A DNA stretch of 64,000 nucleotides from MA-ANB-1 sp965216445 (GTDB lineage: Bacteria; Actinomycetota; Acidimicrobiia; Spongiisociales; ZC4RG35). Below, in pieces: positions 1 through 10,967 of this stretch. The notes under the pieces were generated by a model, which worked only from the letters and a program-made list of their open reading frames with translations, searched no databases and was not told where the DNA came from. The number at the start of each line of letters is the position of its first letter. The first letter of the stretch is position 1. The position numbers were made by a program, and so were the translations under genes. The stretch is taken from assembly GCA_965216445.1 (NCBI GenBank), contig OZ244166.1:2108001-2172000 (forward strand), written 5' to 3'.

Positions 1-68
1 ATGGCAACGGCGTCGTCCTGGCCCGGGTCGGTATCGATGATGATGGGTCGGCTGATGGCCGCAGCGTA
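1..68 (-). CDS. Nucleoside hydrolase, N-terminal fragment (gene runs off the window)
   Basis: Reading the minus strand after the ribokinase stop gives a peptide with the motif IIIDTDPGQDDAVA. This is the N-terminal metal- and ribose-binding signature (DTDPGxDD) of inosine-uridine preferring nucleoside hydrolases, which split nucleosides into ribose and base. Only about 20 codons are inside the window. It follows ribokinase directly, a sensible pair because the released ribose would be phosphorylated by RbsK. The frame is the same as that of rbsK, and between the rbsK TGA and the motif there is no ATG, GTG or TTG. The best-placed codon for initiation is ATC at 54-56, so the exact start is unresolved. 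Confidence 0.7.
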
Positions 69-971
69 TCAAACGGCGAGTAGGGCCTCAACGTCGGCAA
101 GCGTTGGCATGCCGGACTGTGCTCCGGCCCGGGTGACTGACAGAGCTGCCGCCGCAGACGCAAGTCGCACACCCTCCTCGATCGACTGCCCACGGCTCAA
201 CGCTGCCGCCAGACCGCCACAAAAGGTATCTCCGGCACCGGTTGGGTCAACGGCTTCAACCTCGAACGGATCAATTCGTTTCTTCGCACCGCCCTCAACC
301 AACAAAGCTCCGTCCGCTCCCAGTGTGACGACAGTTGTCAGCGTATCCCTCAGCCGCGACGTAGCGTCGGCGACCTGCTCAGGTGTTGTTGCATTCTCAC
401 CGGTGAGCAATGCCAACTCCGACCGATTCGGGACGAGGACATCAACCCGATCGAGAACCTCCTCGGATATCGCTCGAGCCGGTGCTGGGTTCAGGACAAA
501 CACACCGGTGGTCAACTTGGCGGCGGCCAGCACGCTGTCCATCGGGATTTCCAACTGGGCAAGCACCACACGGGCACCCGATATCAGCTGGGCATGAGAT
601 TCGATGTGACCAGCATCCATACTCTGGTTGGCTCCGGGGCTCGCGACGATTGTGTTCTCCGCCTCCTGGTCGATTGTTATCACCGCTATCCCTGTCGGCT
701 CTCCTTCTCCCCGGCCAACAGCGGTCACATCAATGCCTTCTTCGACGAGGCCAGCCACCAGAGCCTCACCCCACTCGTCGCTACCAACCTGGCCAACCAT
801 TCCCACGCGAGCGCCAAGTCGGGCTGCGGCTACCGCCTGATTCGCACCCTTCCCTCCGGGACCGAAGAGGTGATCGGATCCCAGGAGGGTCTCACCGGGT
901 TGAGGGAGGCGCGGCGCGAAGACACTGATGTCGTAGTTGATCGAGCCAATGACAACAACCTCGGGACCCAT
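69..971 (-). CDS. rbsK: Ribokinase (PfkB family sugar kinase)
   Basis: This 300-residue protein phosphorylates ribose at O5 with ATP, in the cytoplasm. It has the two PfkB signatures: GGKGANQAVAAARLG near residue 39, and DPTGAGDTFCGG near residue 242, which carries the catalytic Asp of the anion-hole segment. Length is normal for RbsK. It is followed in the same frame by a nucleoside hydrolase fragment, which points to ribonucleoside salvage. Other PfkB sugar kinases are possible, but the N-terminal GSINYD, the glycine-rich motif and the gene neighbour favour ribose. Confidence 0.88.
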   Translation of the reverse strand: MGPEVVVIGSINYDISVFAPRLPQPGETLLGSDHLFGPGGKGANQAVAAARLGARVGMVGQVGSDEWGEALVAGLVEEGIDVTAVGRGEGEPTGIAVITIDQEAENTIVASPGANQSMDAGHIESHAQLISGARVVLAQLEIPMDSVLAAAKLTTGVFVLNPAPARAISEEVLDRVDVLVPNRSELALLTGENATTPEQVADATSRLRDTLTTVVTLGADGALLVEGGAKKRIDPFEVEAVDPTGAGDTFCGGLAAALSRGQSIEEGVRLASAAAALSVTRAGAQSGMPTLADVEALLAV

Positions 972-1027
972 AGAGACTCACGCTAATCGGATGCCCCGTT
1001 CCTGACTCGGTGGGTGCCGGTTCGCCT

Positions 1028-1702
1028 CTACTCGATGTAATGGATCAGATCGGTATCGAGGTCGAGCAGTGGCAGGAGGCTCACATCGACAAGTCCGGCG
1101 TACTCCCAGTGCCAAGCTTCTTGGTATTTCATCCCACAATGCGCCCAGGGAGGGTGAACCCACCCGAACTGCAGTGCGTTGGATTGCAGCCAAAGGAAGG
1201 CACGATCCCGACAACCCAGGACACCACGTCCATCGCTGAAGTCCACTGCTCGGCCCCAACCATGGTTCGAATACCCGGCCCGAGCAGTTTTCGGCCCTGA
1301 GCACACTCGGATGTTCTGAGTACCGACCTGGTACTTCTCTCCGGTGATTCGGTCGATGTCGTAGATGGGCACATCGATGTACGGACATCTGCGGTTGTAA
1401 GCGGCCTTCTGTTCCCAATAGGTCCGATAGCAATCAATGGGCTCCAGGTAGACACCGTCACGTTCGGCGGCCTCCATCATCAAGGCGTATGTGTAGGCGG
1501 CGTCTCGCTCCAGTTTGCAGCCGTCGAAAGTCATCATTCGGTCGGAGGGCATGTACCCATTGACGTAGCCGTCCATCTCCAGGTCGATAGTGAGGGCTTC
1601 CGAGCCAGCGGGAACGTATTCAACCTGGCCGGGGGCACCAGCCAAGGAGACTGCGAAGATGAGCGACAATATGAACATGGGGGTTGCCCATGTCATCGGC
1701 AA
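1028..1702 (-). CDS. M15-family D-alanyl-D-alanine carboxypeptidase-like protein (VanY/DacB type)
   Basis: A 224-residue exported protein with an N-terminal hydrophobic signal segment (about residues 9-24). The body carries the zinc-site motifs of the M15B peptidases: SNHGWGRAVDF (His and Asp ligands) and EAWHWEY (third His ligand and catalytic Glu). Family members trim the terminal D-Ala of peptidoglycan stem peptides outside the membrane. The conserved core contains four Cys residues that could form disulfides. Translation may begin at TTG 1702 or ATG 1696; both keep the signal segment. It lies 33 bases downstream of clpC on the same strand, but a functional link to ClpC is not implied. Confidence 0.75.
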   Translation of the reverse strand: MPMTWATPMFILSLIFAVSLAGAPGQVEYVPAGSEALTIDLEMDGYVNGYMPSDRMMTFDGCKLERDAAYTYALMMEAAERDGVYLEPIDCYRTYWEQKAAYNRRCPYIDVPIYDIDRITGEKYQVGTQNIRVCSGPKTARAGYSNHGWGRAVDFSDGRGVLGCRDRAFLWLQSNALQFGWVHPPWAHCGMKYQEAWHWEYAGLVDVSLLPLLDLDTDLIHYIE

Positions 1703-1735
1703 AAGGGTATCCCGGCTTAAGCGGGAAATTCGCGA

Positions 1736-4213
<2,478 letters not shown>

Positions 4214-4316
4214 CTCTAACTCCTAAGCCTGGCATACCCAAGTTTACCATCCGCCTCATCTTTCCTTTTTCACCTCTAATGTTGCACACGCCCACGATGT
4301 AATACCATCGGCAGCA

Positions 4317-5306
4317 ATGGAAGATCTCCGTAGCATCATTCACATCCCCCGAATCTGGGATTCGCTGACAGTCGTCGAGGAGCGGTTGCTCGAGGCGGCG
4401 ACCGCCGATGACGCCTACCTCACCAAGATCGCACAACACTTGCTCCTTGCCGGAGGTAAGAGGTTTCGCCCGCTACTGGCCCTTCTCGCCGCCGAGTTCG
4501 GAGATACCGAGACGCGGAAGCCCGTCGAGGCAGCTGTCGCGGTTGAGTTGATTCACGTCGGCTCCCTCTACCACGACGACGTGATCGACGAGTCGGACAC
4601 TCGGAGAGGCGCCAGTTCAGTCAACGCCAACTGGTCTAACACGATCGCAATCCTCGCCGGCGACTTTCTCATGGCCAGAGCTTCGGAGGTAGCAGCGACC
4701 CACCTGTCGCAGGAGTCGGTACGTCTGCTCGCAGCCACTTATGCCGAACTCGTGGAGGGCCAGACGAGAGAACTGCAGCTCGAAGGAGATCTCACTCACA
4801 GTCTCGAGGATTATGAAAAGGTGATCGGTGGCAAGACGGCAAGCCTGGTCAAGACCTCTGCTCGTCTCGGAGCAATTGCCGCCGACGCCACGCCAGAGAT
4901 CGTCGAGGCGCTGTCGACCTGGGCCTGGGAAGTCGGAATGGTGTTCCAAATCGCCGACGACGCCCTCGACCTGGTGGCCGATGAGGCAACCATCGGCAAA
5001 CCAGCCGGGTCCGATATCCGTGAAGGTACCTTCACGATGCCCGTCCTCGCCGCAGCGAACGGACCTGATGGGGAGCGAGTGCGAGCCTTACTTTCGACCG
5101 GGATGCCCTACGACGACGCCGTAGTCAGCGAAGTAATCGACTTGGTCCGCTCCGGTGGGCACATTGACGACGCTTTGACTGCCGCAACAGGCCGACTGAC
5201 CGTTGCCGAGGAGGCTCTTGCCCAAGTCCCCGCCAGTCCGGCTCGAGAAATCCTCACGAATCTCGGGACCTACCTCCTGGCCAGAGTCGAATCCGCCCGC
5301 AGCTAA
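4317..5306 (+). CDS. Polyprenyl diphosphate synthase (trans, probably long-chain)
   Basis: A 329-residue trans-isoprenyl diphosphate synthase. It has GGKRFRP near 47, the first aspartate-rich motif DDVID at 87-91 and the second motif DDALD near 214, which bind the magnesium-diphosphate of the allylic substrate and of IPP. The residues before the first motif (VGSLYH) are small at the positions that set chain length, as in heptaprenyl or octaprenyl enzymes that make the quinone side chain; this product assignment is inference. It stands alone, divergent from clpC and convergent with lysS. Confidence 0.88.
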   Translation: MEDLRSIIHIPRIWDSLTVVEERLLEAATADDAYLTKIAQHLLLAGGKRFRPLLALLAAEFGDTETRKPVEAAVAVELIHVGSLYHDDVIDESDTRRGASSVNANWSNTIAILAGDFLMARASEVAATHLSQESVRLLAATYAELVEGQTRELQLEGDLTHSLEDYEKVIGGKTASLVKTSARLGAIAADATPEIVEALSTWAWEVGMVFQIADDALDLVADEATIGKPAGSDIREGTFTMPVLAAANGPDGERVRALLSTGMPYDDAVVSEVIDLVRSGGHIDDALTAATGRLTVAEEALAQVPASPAREILTNLGTYLLARVESARS

Positions 5307-5455
5307 ATATTGGCCGACTTTGGCCGACATTGAGCTGAATGTTCGGCTGGGCATCTCTTGCGGTCCGGGTGAGGCAGCCAAACTCCTAACGAACGCTGAG
5401 TATTCCCAGCCTTCGGGTTGCCCTGGAGGGGGCGGCCCCCACCACCCCTTTGCAT
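5307..5455. other. Convergent intergenic gap with a degenerate copy of the 38.4-kb hairpin repeat
   Basis: No gene is seen here. Bases 5376-5425 match bases 38390-38436 over about 48 positions with roughly eight differences. In the 38-kb copy the central part is a perfect hairpin (GGAACGC-GAA-GCGTTCC); here the same place reads GAACGCTGAGTATTCC and no longer pairs fully. A G-run/C-run hairpin at about 5429-5441 may help terminate the polyprenyl synthase or lysS transcripts. Confidence 0.5.
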
Positions 5456-6934
5456 TTAGAGGGGCCGCATGGTCGGGAACAAGATCACATCGCGGATGTG
5501 GGTCTGGCCCGTGAGCAACATCACCAGCCGGTCGACACCAATACCAAGACCACCGGTTGGGGGTAGCCCGTATTCCAGGGCTTCGATGTAGTCCAAGTCG
5601 ACCGGGTGGGCCTCGTCGTCACCGGCTTCTCTGGCCGCAGCTTGCTCTTCGAAACGGGCCAACTGGTCCGCAGCGTCGGTCAACTCACTGAAGGCGTTGG
5701 CATACTCCGAACCCGCAATGATCAACTCGAACCTATCCGCCAGCCGGGGGTCTTCTTGATTGCGACGCGACAGCGGTGACACTTCAACCGGGGGGTGGGT
5801 CACGAAGGTCGGATCCCAGATCGAAGACTCAACCAACTGCTCATAGAACTCGGCAATGATCCTGCCGGCAGTCCACCCGTCTTCGACATCCACCGACCGC
5901 TCGGCGGCCAGCTCGAGCAGGCGATCCATCCCGATATCCAGATTGACTTCCTCACCAAGAGCTTCGGACACGAGGTCGAGCATCGAAACTCGCCGGAATG
6001 GTGCCTGCAAGGACACTGGCTTGTCGTCGAAGGTGACCTCGGTGGATCCGACAGCCTCGACAGCCACGGCACCAATGACCTCCTCGACCAGCTCCATGAC
6101 GTCTTCGTAGTCGGCGAGAGCCTGATAGGCCTCGAGCATCGTGAACTCGGGGTTGTGAGTTGAGTCGATCCCCTCGTTACGGAAAATGCGACCGATCTCG
6201 AAGACCCGTTCCAACCCACCGACCACAAGTCGTTTCAGATACAACTCGGTTGCGATCCGCAAATACATGTCCATGTCGAGTGCGTTGTGAGTTGTGTGGA
6301 AAGGTCGGGCGGTCGCCCCTGTGGCCTGCGCCAAAAGAACCGGAGTTTCGACCTCGATGAAACCCCTGTTTTCGAATTCTCGGCGCAGAGCGCTCACGAC
6401 CTTGGCTCGGGTGAGAGCCACCTGGCGGGAGTCTTCGTTGACCATCAGATCCAAGTACCGCCGCCGACTCCTCTGTTCAATGTCCTGCAGACCGTGGAAC
6501 TTGTCTGGCAGCGGGTGAAGGCTCTTCTGCAGCACCACGAAATCGTTGACGAGAACACTCAGCTCGCCTTTGCGGGTGGTCATGATCGTGCCATGCGCTC
6601 CAACCCAATCGCCAAGGTCCAGGTCTTCGAAACCTTCGGCCTTCTCTTCACCGATGTGCCCTTTGTCAACGAAGAGCTGGATCGTTCCCGACATGTCAGC
6701 GATCGTGGCGAACTGGAGTTTCCCGAAGGACCGCGACAGCATCAATCGCCCTGCGACGGAGGTAGTTTCGTCGGTGTGGGTTCCCGGCTCGAGGCCAGTG
6801 AAACGCTGGTGCAAATCTGCCGCCCAGTCCGTCCGATCAAAACGGGTCGGATATCCTTCTGAGTCCAATATTTGCTGGTGATGCGTCCTGCGACCGGCCG
6901 ATAGGTCCTCTTGGTTTTCTGGTGTGTCGCTCAT
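5456..6934 (-). CDS. lysS: Lysyl-tRNA synthetase (class II)
   Basis: A 492-residue class IIb aminoacyl-tRNA synthetase that charges tRNA-Lys. The N-terminal third is an OB-fold anticodon-binding domain (VAGRLMLSRSFGKLQFATI). The catalytic core has motif 2 FRNEGIDSTHNPEFTMLE and the C-terminal motif 3 GGLGIGVDRLVMLLT. Length is normal. The ATG at 6934 starts the protein just before a variable N-terminal tail. It lies downstream of panC and upstream of the convergent polyprenyl synthase, as in the actinobacterial pan-lysS-clpC arrangement. Confidence 0.97.
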   Translation of the reverse strand: MSDTPENQEDLSAGRRTHHQQILDSEGYPTRFDRTDWAADLHQRFTGLEPGTHTDETTSVAGRLMLSRSFGKLQFATIADMSGTIQLFVDKGHIGEEKAEGFEDLDLGDWVGAHGTIMTTRKGELSVLVNDFVVLQKSLHPLPDKFHGLQDIEQRSRRRYLDLMVNEDSRQVALTRAKVVSALRREFENRGFIEVETPVLLAQATGATARPFHTTHNALDMDMYLRIATELYLKRLVVGGLERVFEIGRIFRNEGIDSTHNPEFTMLEAYQALADYEDVMELVEEVIGAVAVEAVGSTEVTFDDKPVSLQAPFRRVSMLDLVSEALGEEVNLDIGMDRLLELAAERSVDVEDGWTAGRIIAEFYEQLVESSIWDPTFVTHPPVEVSPLSRRNQEDPRLADRFELIIAGSEYANAFSELTDAADQLARFEEQAAAREAGDDEAHPVDLDYIEALEYGLPPTGGLGIGVDRLVMLLTGQTHIRDVILFPTMRPL

Positions 6935-6978
6935 GACGCCTTAGATCCTGCTCGGGGCAATACCAACTGCCGGGGAAG

Positions 6979-7866
6979 TCAGTGCAGCGTACCGAGTTGA
7001 CTCGGTTCTTCGAGGATCAAACCCCGGTCCGGTCTCGGGCGGCTTTCCTCCCACTCGATCGATAGGTTGTCGATGAGCCTGACATCTCCAACATGGGCAG
7101 CAACAGCGAGGACTGCCGGCCGATCCAGGGTATCGAGCGGCTCCATCGTGTCTGCGGAGACGAGCTCGACGTAGTCGGCTTCGAGTCGAGAAATCGATCT
7201 CATCACCGTGCCCTCGAGTCGTTCAACGCGGCGTTCGCCGGCGTCGATTTGTTCAGCAGCCTGGAACAAACCGCGACTGATGGCCAGCGCAGCCTCCCGA
7301 CCAGAACGAGACAATCGGACATTCCGACTGGAGAGCGCAAGCCCGTCTGGCTCTCGGATCAGCGGCGCTTCGAAGATCTCGACCGGGAACCGCATGTCCC
7401 GCGCCATTCCCAGGAGCACCGCGATCTGTTGGGCATCCTTCTTCCCGAACACGGCAATATCGGGGCGAAGGCCGGCAAAGAGCTTGGCGACAACTGTGGC
7501 CACGCCAACGAAATGGGACGGCCGGTAGCGGCCTTCCATCCCAAGGGCGACAGCTCCCACGGTTACCTCGGTGGAAGACCCCGGTGGGTAGACCTCCTCA
7601 ACATCGGGTACGAAGTGGACATCGACACCGTGTGCCGCGGCCAGCTCACCGTCGCGTTCGACATCGCGCGGGTAAGACTCGAGGTCGGATGCAAGATTGA
7701 ACTGCGTCGGGTTCACGAAGTTAGAAACGACCAATGTGTCACACCTATCCCTGAGTAGGTCCATCAAGACGAGATGCCCTTCGTGGAAGTAGCCCATTGT
7801 CGGCAGGAGACCGATACGGCCCTCGTACAGGGACCGTGTCTCAGCGAATGTACGAGTTACTTCCAA
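6979..7866 (-). CDS. panC: Pantothenate synthetase
   Basis: A 295-residue member of the nucleotidylyl-transferase fold. It joins pantoate and beta-alanine with ATP to make pantothenate, the precursor of coenzyme A. Visible are the HIGH-like motif in LLPTMGYFHEGHLVLM, the pantoate-site segment FVNPTQFNLASDLESYPRD, GKKDAQQ, and the KMSKS-equivalent DGLALSSRNVRLS. Its start overlaps the end of the DUF2520 gene by 10 bases, so the two are probably translationally coupled. panD and a type III pantothenate kinase, often next in actinobacteria, are absent here. Confidence 0.95.
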   Translation of the reverse strand: MEVTRTFAETRSLYEGRIGLLPTMGYFHEGHLVLMDLLRDRCDTLVVSNFVNPTQFNLASDLESYPRDVERDGELAAAHGVDVHFVPDVEEVYPPGSSTEVTVGAVALGMEGRYRPSHFVGVATVVAKLFAGLRPDIAVFGKKDAQQIAVLLGMARDMRFPVEIFEAPLIREPDGLALSSRNVRLSRSGREAALAISRGLFQAAEQIDAGERRVERLEGTVMRSISRLEADYVELVSADTMEPLDTLDRPAVLAVAAHVGDVRLIDNLSIEWEESRPRPDRGLILEEPSQLGTLH

Positions 7867-8648
7867 TTCTCCACCTCAGATGTGCGGCCAGCGAGTATGG
7901 CAGTTGCCTCGGCCAGGAGCCGAAACCGCTTTCCAACGGCCTCGGAGACCTCGTGTGCCGCCGCCAGATGGCCAATCACCGTTTCGGTGTCCCCTCTGGC
8001 GATCGGGCCGGTCAACGATTCTCGCCCACCCGACTCGAAGACGTTCTGGACGACCTGTCGAACCAGCGGCTCGGCCACTTCAGGATCGAGATCGGCCGCC
8101 TCGAAGAGATCGGCGGAGGTGGTCAGTGCCGTGACTACGAAATTGGCGGCTGCGGCGGCGGCTGCGTGATAGAGCGGGCGCAGTTCATCATCGATGAGAA
8201 ACGGCTTCATTCCCAGTGAGATCCCAAGATGAGTCAAGGTGTCGCGGGCCAGCTCATTTCCACCAATGCCGACGTAGGAGCCTTTCAGGGCAGCCGCTCC
8301 CGATTGCGGATCTGGCAGTGTTTGCAACGGGTGGAATCCGCCAACTTCGGTACTGGGGCCCTGGAGTTCGTTCAGGACCGTGGTCGGGAGGAAGCCCGAC
8401 ACATGAGCGACAACCGAGACGCGGTTTGTGTTGCCGGCGAGCTTCTCGACCAGCAGTCCGACCTGGTCGTCACGCACACACACCAGGGCGGCGTCAGCTT
8501 CAGGGAACTCACCCGCCAAATCCAATCGAGGTCCGTATTCGTCCGTCTTGTGGTTGGTTGCTACCCCGACCAGCCGATGACCGGCTGCAGCAGCAGCAAG
8601 CGCGATTGAACCTCCGGCGCGACCGGCACCAACAATGATCAGATCCAA
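7857..8648 (-). CDS. Rossmann-like plus DUF2520 oxidoreductase-like protein
   Basis: A 263-residue protein with an N-terminal NAD(P)-binding Rossmann fold (DLIIVGAGRAGGSIALAAAA) and a helical DUF2520-type C-terminal half. HPLQTLPDP near residue 118 is the family signature. The overall plan resembles ketopantoate reductase and related 6-phosphogluconate-dehydrogenase-like enzymes. The gene overlaps panC, a common arrangement. A role in pantoate supply is a reasonable inference, but the family function is not established and I see no substrate-specific proof. Confidence 0.8.
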   Translation of the reverse strand: MDLIIVGAGRAGGSIALAAAAAGHRLVGVATNHKTDEYGPRLDLAGEFPEADAALVCVRDDQVGLLVEKLAGNTNRVSVVAHVSGFLPTTVLNELQGPSTEVGGFHPLQTLPDPQSGAAALKGSYVGIGGNELARDTLTHLGISLGMKPFLIDDELRPLYHAAAAAAANFVVTALTTSADLFEAADLDPEVAEPLVRQVVQNVFESGGRESLTGPIARGDTETVIGHLAAAHEVSEAVGKRFRLLAEATAILAGRTSEVENWK

Positions 8649-8702
8649 TTGATGGCCCTAATGCTCACGGGCCAGAGGCTAGTGGCAGGCCAAGTGCACG
8701 GC

Positions 8703-9050
8703 CTATGGCTCCAGACCGTTCTCCTTGAGTTGTTCAGAAGTGATAACGGGCCAATCCGAATCCATCTCGCTCTTCATTTCCCGGTAGCTGTCACGTCGCT
8801 TCCAAAACTTGGTCTTCCATACCCGAAATCGTCTCTTGGTGTGAATCTCTTCGGTGGTCGGCGCGTCGTATTGGCGACTTCGCCTCACTTCGGGAAGGGC
8901 TTCGACCTCTTCGGGGTCATCGATCATGTGAAGCATCTGATGCGCAGCGTGACGGACCTGTCTGTGTTGTTGCTTGCGCTCTTCGCGTGACGGGCGACTC
9001 TCGTCATAGCCCGGGATTTGCTGACGGTTTTTGCGAGACCTTTTGGCCAT
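8703..9050 (-). CDS. Small charged protein of unknown function
   Basis: A 115-residue, strongly charged protein, Arg/Lys/Gln-rich at the N-terminus (MAKRSRKNRQQ) and acidic in the middle. No membrane segment or known motif is seen. The start is well supported: an AGGAGG ribosome binding site lies about 9 bases before the ATG at 9050. It sits in the fol-pan operon between the FolK fusion and the DUF2520 gene, where other actinobacteria often carry a small membrane protein; this one is soluble. Function unknown. Confidence 0.7.
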   Translation of the reverse strand: MAKRSRKNRQQIPGYDESRPSREERKQQHRQVRHAAHQMLHMIDDPEEVEALPEVRRSRQYDAPTTEEIHTKRRFRVWKTKFWKRRDSYREMKSEMDSDWPVITSEQLKENGLEP

Positions 9051-9172
9051 CGATGTGAACCTCCTGTGTTCTGATCATCTGTCAGTTCGCAGAAGGCACT
9101 TCGGCGGGCCGCGGCCTCTTCGCATAGACCAAAGGTAGCACGGCGCCTCCATCGTCGTTAGAGGCAAAGGTC

Positions 9173-10120
9173 CTAAAAGATGCGGGGAATAAAACGATGG
9201 CGAGTCGCTTCGGCGTAACTGCCGTATCCTGAATACGCCATCCGAAGTTGGCGCTCTTCGTACTTTGACTTCATCAAAAAGAACCCCAATAGGACAACGC
9301 TCAACATCGCAGAGATCCAGGACCCGAGAACTATCGAGACGCCCAAGAAAGTCAACACGACTGCGGTATACATGGGGTGCCGAACCAGACCGTACGGCCC
9401 CGACGAGACCATCTTTCCACCCGCCATTGGCTCAGGAACCGCCGTCAGGTTCCTCCCCAGAGCAACCGAACTCCACCCCATTAGGCACATTCCGGAAAGG
9501 AATACGGTTGCCCCGATCACAATCCAAACATCGAACCGGTTTGGCAACCCACCGGTCCAAACCAGGGCGAGGCCGATCGCGGCGAACCAGATCACCTGTG
9601 CCAGCACCCATCTCCGTCCGAGTCTGCCGTCGTTGGTCAGCCAGTTCCCGTCCAGCTTGCTCACATCCTGGGTGGTTGTATCCAACAGCGCCGACTCGGC
9701 CGATTTCCCTCCCGACACGACGGCGTCTGGCCAGACCTCACAGAGCGGTTCCAGAACAAAGCGACGCTCACCACTTCGCGGGTGCGGGATCGTCAGACTG
9801 GGAGAATCGAGGGTGCCGGCATCCGAAGCGATGAGATCTAGATCAAGGGTTCGAGGTCCCCAGCGGACCTCCCGGGTCCGCCCGGCTTCCTTCTCAACCA
9901 TTTGAGTTCTATCCAGCAGGGACGGTGCGTCGAGCTGGGTTTCGACAAGCGCTATCGCGTTCAGGAAAGGGCCCTGCTCAGGGCCACCAATTGGCGCTGT
10001 CTCGTAGAGCGAGGAGACTGCAAGCACTTCCGCAAACTCTCCAAGCGACGAAATCGCCTCCCTCAAGACTTGAAGACGATCCCCCTGATTTGAACCAAGC
10101 GAAATCGCGAATCGAGTCAT
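9173..10120 (-). CDS. folK: FolK fused to an isoprenylcysteine methyltransferase-like membrane domain
   Basis: A 315-residue two-part protein. Residues 1-150 are 6-hydroxymethyl-7,8-dihydropterin pyrophosphokinase, which transfers diphosphate from ATP to the pterin in folate synthesis; the signature RWGPRTLDLDLI is at 87-98 and IPHPR at 111-115. Residues 165-315 form a second domain with hydrophobic helices at about 170-192, 197-222 and 252-285. It carries GPYGLVRHPMY (241-251) and a C-terminal YEERQL...YGSYAEATRHRFIP, the SAM-binding hallmarks of the ICMT/PEMT-like membrane methyltransferases. I see no in-frame stop or gap between the halves. FolK usually ends near residue 160, so this is a true fusion or an assembly join of two genes. 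The start overlaps the end of folB by 4 bases. Confidence 0.88.
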   Translation of the reverse strand: MTRFAISLGSNQGDRLQVLREAISSLGEFAEVLAVSSLYETAPIGGPEQGPFLNAIALVETQLDAPSLLDRTQMVEKEAGRTREVRWGPRTLDLDLIASDAGTLDSPSLTIPHPRSGERRFVLEPLCEVWPDAVVSGGKSAESALLDTTTQDVSKLDGNWLTNDGRLGRRWVLAQVIWFAAIGLALVWTGGLPNRFDVWIVIGATVFLSGMCLMGWSSVALGRNLTAVPEPMAGGKMVSSGPYGLVRHPMYTAVVLTFLGVSIVLGSWISAMLSVVLLGFFLMKSKYEERQLRMAYSGYGSYAEATRHRFIPRIF

Positions 10121-10476
10121 CGATCGCGACGGATTGAAACGGAGACGTCGTCGAACGGCAAGTCAATTGGTGCTTCCGGCTTGTGAACGGTCACCTCGAC
10201 AGTTCGGACATTCGTTTCGTCAAGAACCATGTCAGCAATCCGCTCCGCCAGCGTCTCGATCAAATCGAAGCTGTTCGACTCGACCAACCTGTGGGTCTTG
10301 TTGGCGAGGGCGCCATAGTCAACCGTTTGCTCGAGATCGTCTTCAGAGGCCGCTGCTGACGTGTCCAGCCAGAGGTGCAAGTCAACGACAAAAGGTTGCG
10401 GATTGGTCTTCTCCTCAGGCAGAACACCGTGGGTAGCCATCACCCTGAGACCGGTGAGGCTGATCCGGTCGGTCAT
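10117..10476 (-). CDS. folB: Dihydroneopterin aldolase
   Basis: A 119-residue enzyme that cleaves 7,8-dihydroneopterin to 6-hydroxymethyl-dihydropterin and glycolaldehyde, the step before FolK. It begins RISLTGLRVMATHGVLPEE and has the conserved VDYGALA and IETLAERIADMVL segments plus the C-terminal HKPEAPI, all typical of FolB. It overlaps its two neighbours by 4 bases each, so the fol genes are tightly coupled. Length is normal. Confidence 0.93.
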   Translation of the reverse strand: MTDRISLTGLRVMATHGVLPEEKTNPQPFVVDLHLWLDTSAAASEDDLEQTVDYGALANKTHRLVESNSFDLIETLAERIADMVLDETNVRTVEVTVHKPEAPIDLPFDDVSVSIRRDR

Positions 10477-10967
10477 TCCTCTGTGGTTGTTGGAATCAGC
10501 GATCGACCTTCAGGACCAAGCGCACGACCCAAGATCTGCTGGATCACAGCCAGTGCCAGGATCGGGTCTTCGACCATCCCCGACGTCACCAAGTACCCAC
10601 CCAAGAGGCCACCAACGGTGTCATCTACGGTTTCTCTGTGGACCAGCACTCGAGCCTTCGGCCGAGTGAGAGCCTTGTCCAGCGCGCGAAAGAAGAGGAT
10701 TGGATCATGGGGTTCGACAACGGTGTCAACAGGGACCGAATATGTGGCAATGCCCGCCTCTCGATACGCAGCAACATTTTGATTGCCGGGAAGCATTGAT
10801 ACCACGGTGTTTATCCGGGCTTCTTCCACGAGCCAGGTGATTTCTTCTTCTCTCCGCACCTTCCGGTGTTGAAATCCTGAGCCCCCAACCCGTTCAGAGA
10901 CTGCGAGGCGATCGTTGATAACCCAGGTGAACCCCCGAGGCTTTAGTCCTGCTGCCATTCGTCCCAT
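10473..10967 (-). CDS. Tyrosine/dual-specificity phosphatase-like protein without catalytic residues
   Basis: A 164-residue protein whose plan matches small dual-specificity phosphatases: an opening FTWVINDRLAVSERVGG, EEITWLVEEARINTVVSML, and a final P-loop region. In active enzymes the P-loop reads HCxxGxxR. Here residues 110-117 read HRETVDDT, so the catalytic Cys is Arg111, the loop Gly is Val114 and the phosphate-binding Arg is Thr117. The strand and helix around the loop (VLVH, GGLLGGYLV) remain. It should be unable to catalyse phosphate transfer by the normal route and may be a binding or scaffolding protein. It overlaps folP by 25 bases, or less if the second ATG at 10958 is used, and folB by 4. 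Its role in the folate operon is unknown. Confidence 0.72.
   Translation of the reverse strand: MGRMAAGLKPRGFTWVINDRLAVSERVGGSGFQHRKVRREEEITWLVEEARINTVVSMLPGNQNVAAYREAGIATYSVPVDTVVEPHDPILFFRALDKALTRPKARVLVHRETVDDTVGGLLGGYLVTSGMVEDPILALAVIQQILGRALGPEGRSLIPTTTEE

Noticed and set aside
1..597. Plus-strand open frame of 198 codons
   Set aside because: Antisense to ribokinase; the peptide is Ser/Thr/Ala-rich without family features.
5429..5441. Strong intrinsic terminator for lysS
   Set aside because: The G-run/C-run pairs over only about five bases and lacks a T-run, so it is mentioned only as a possibility.
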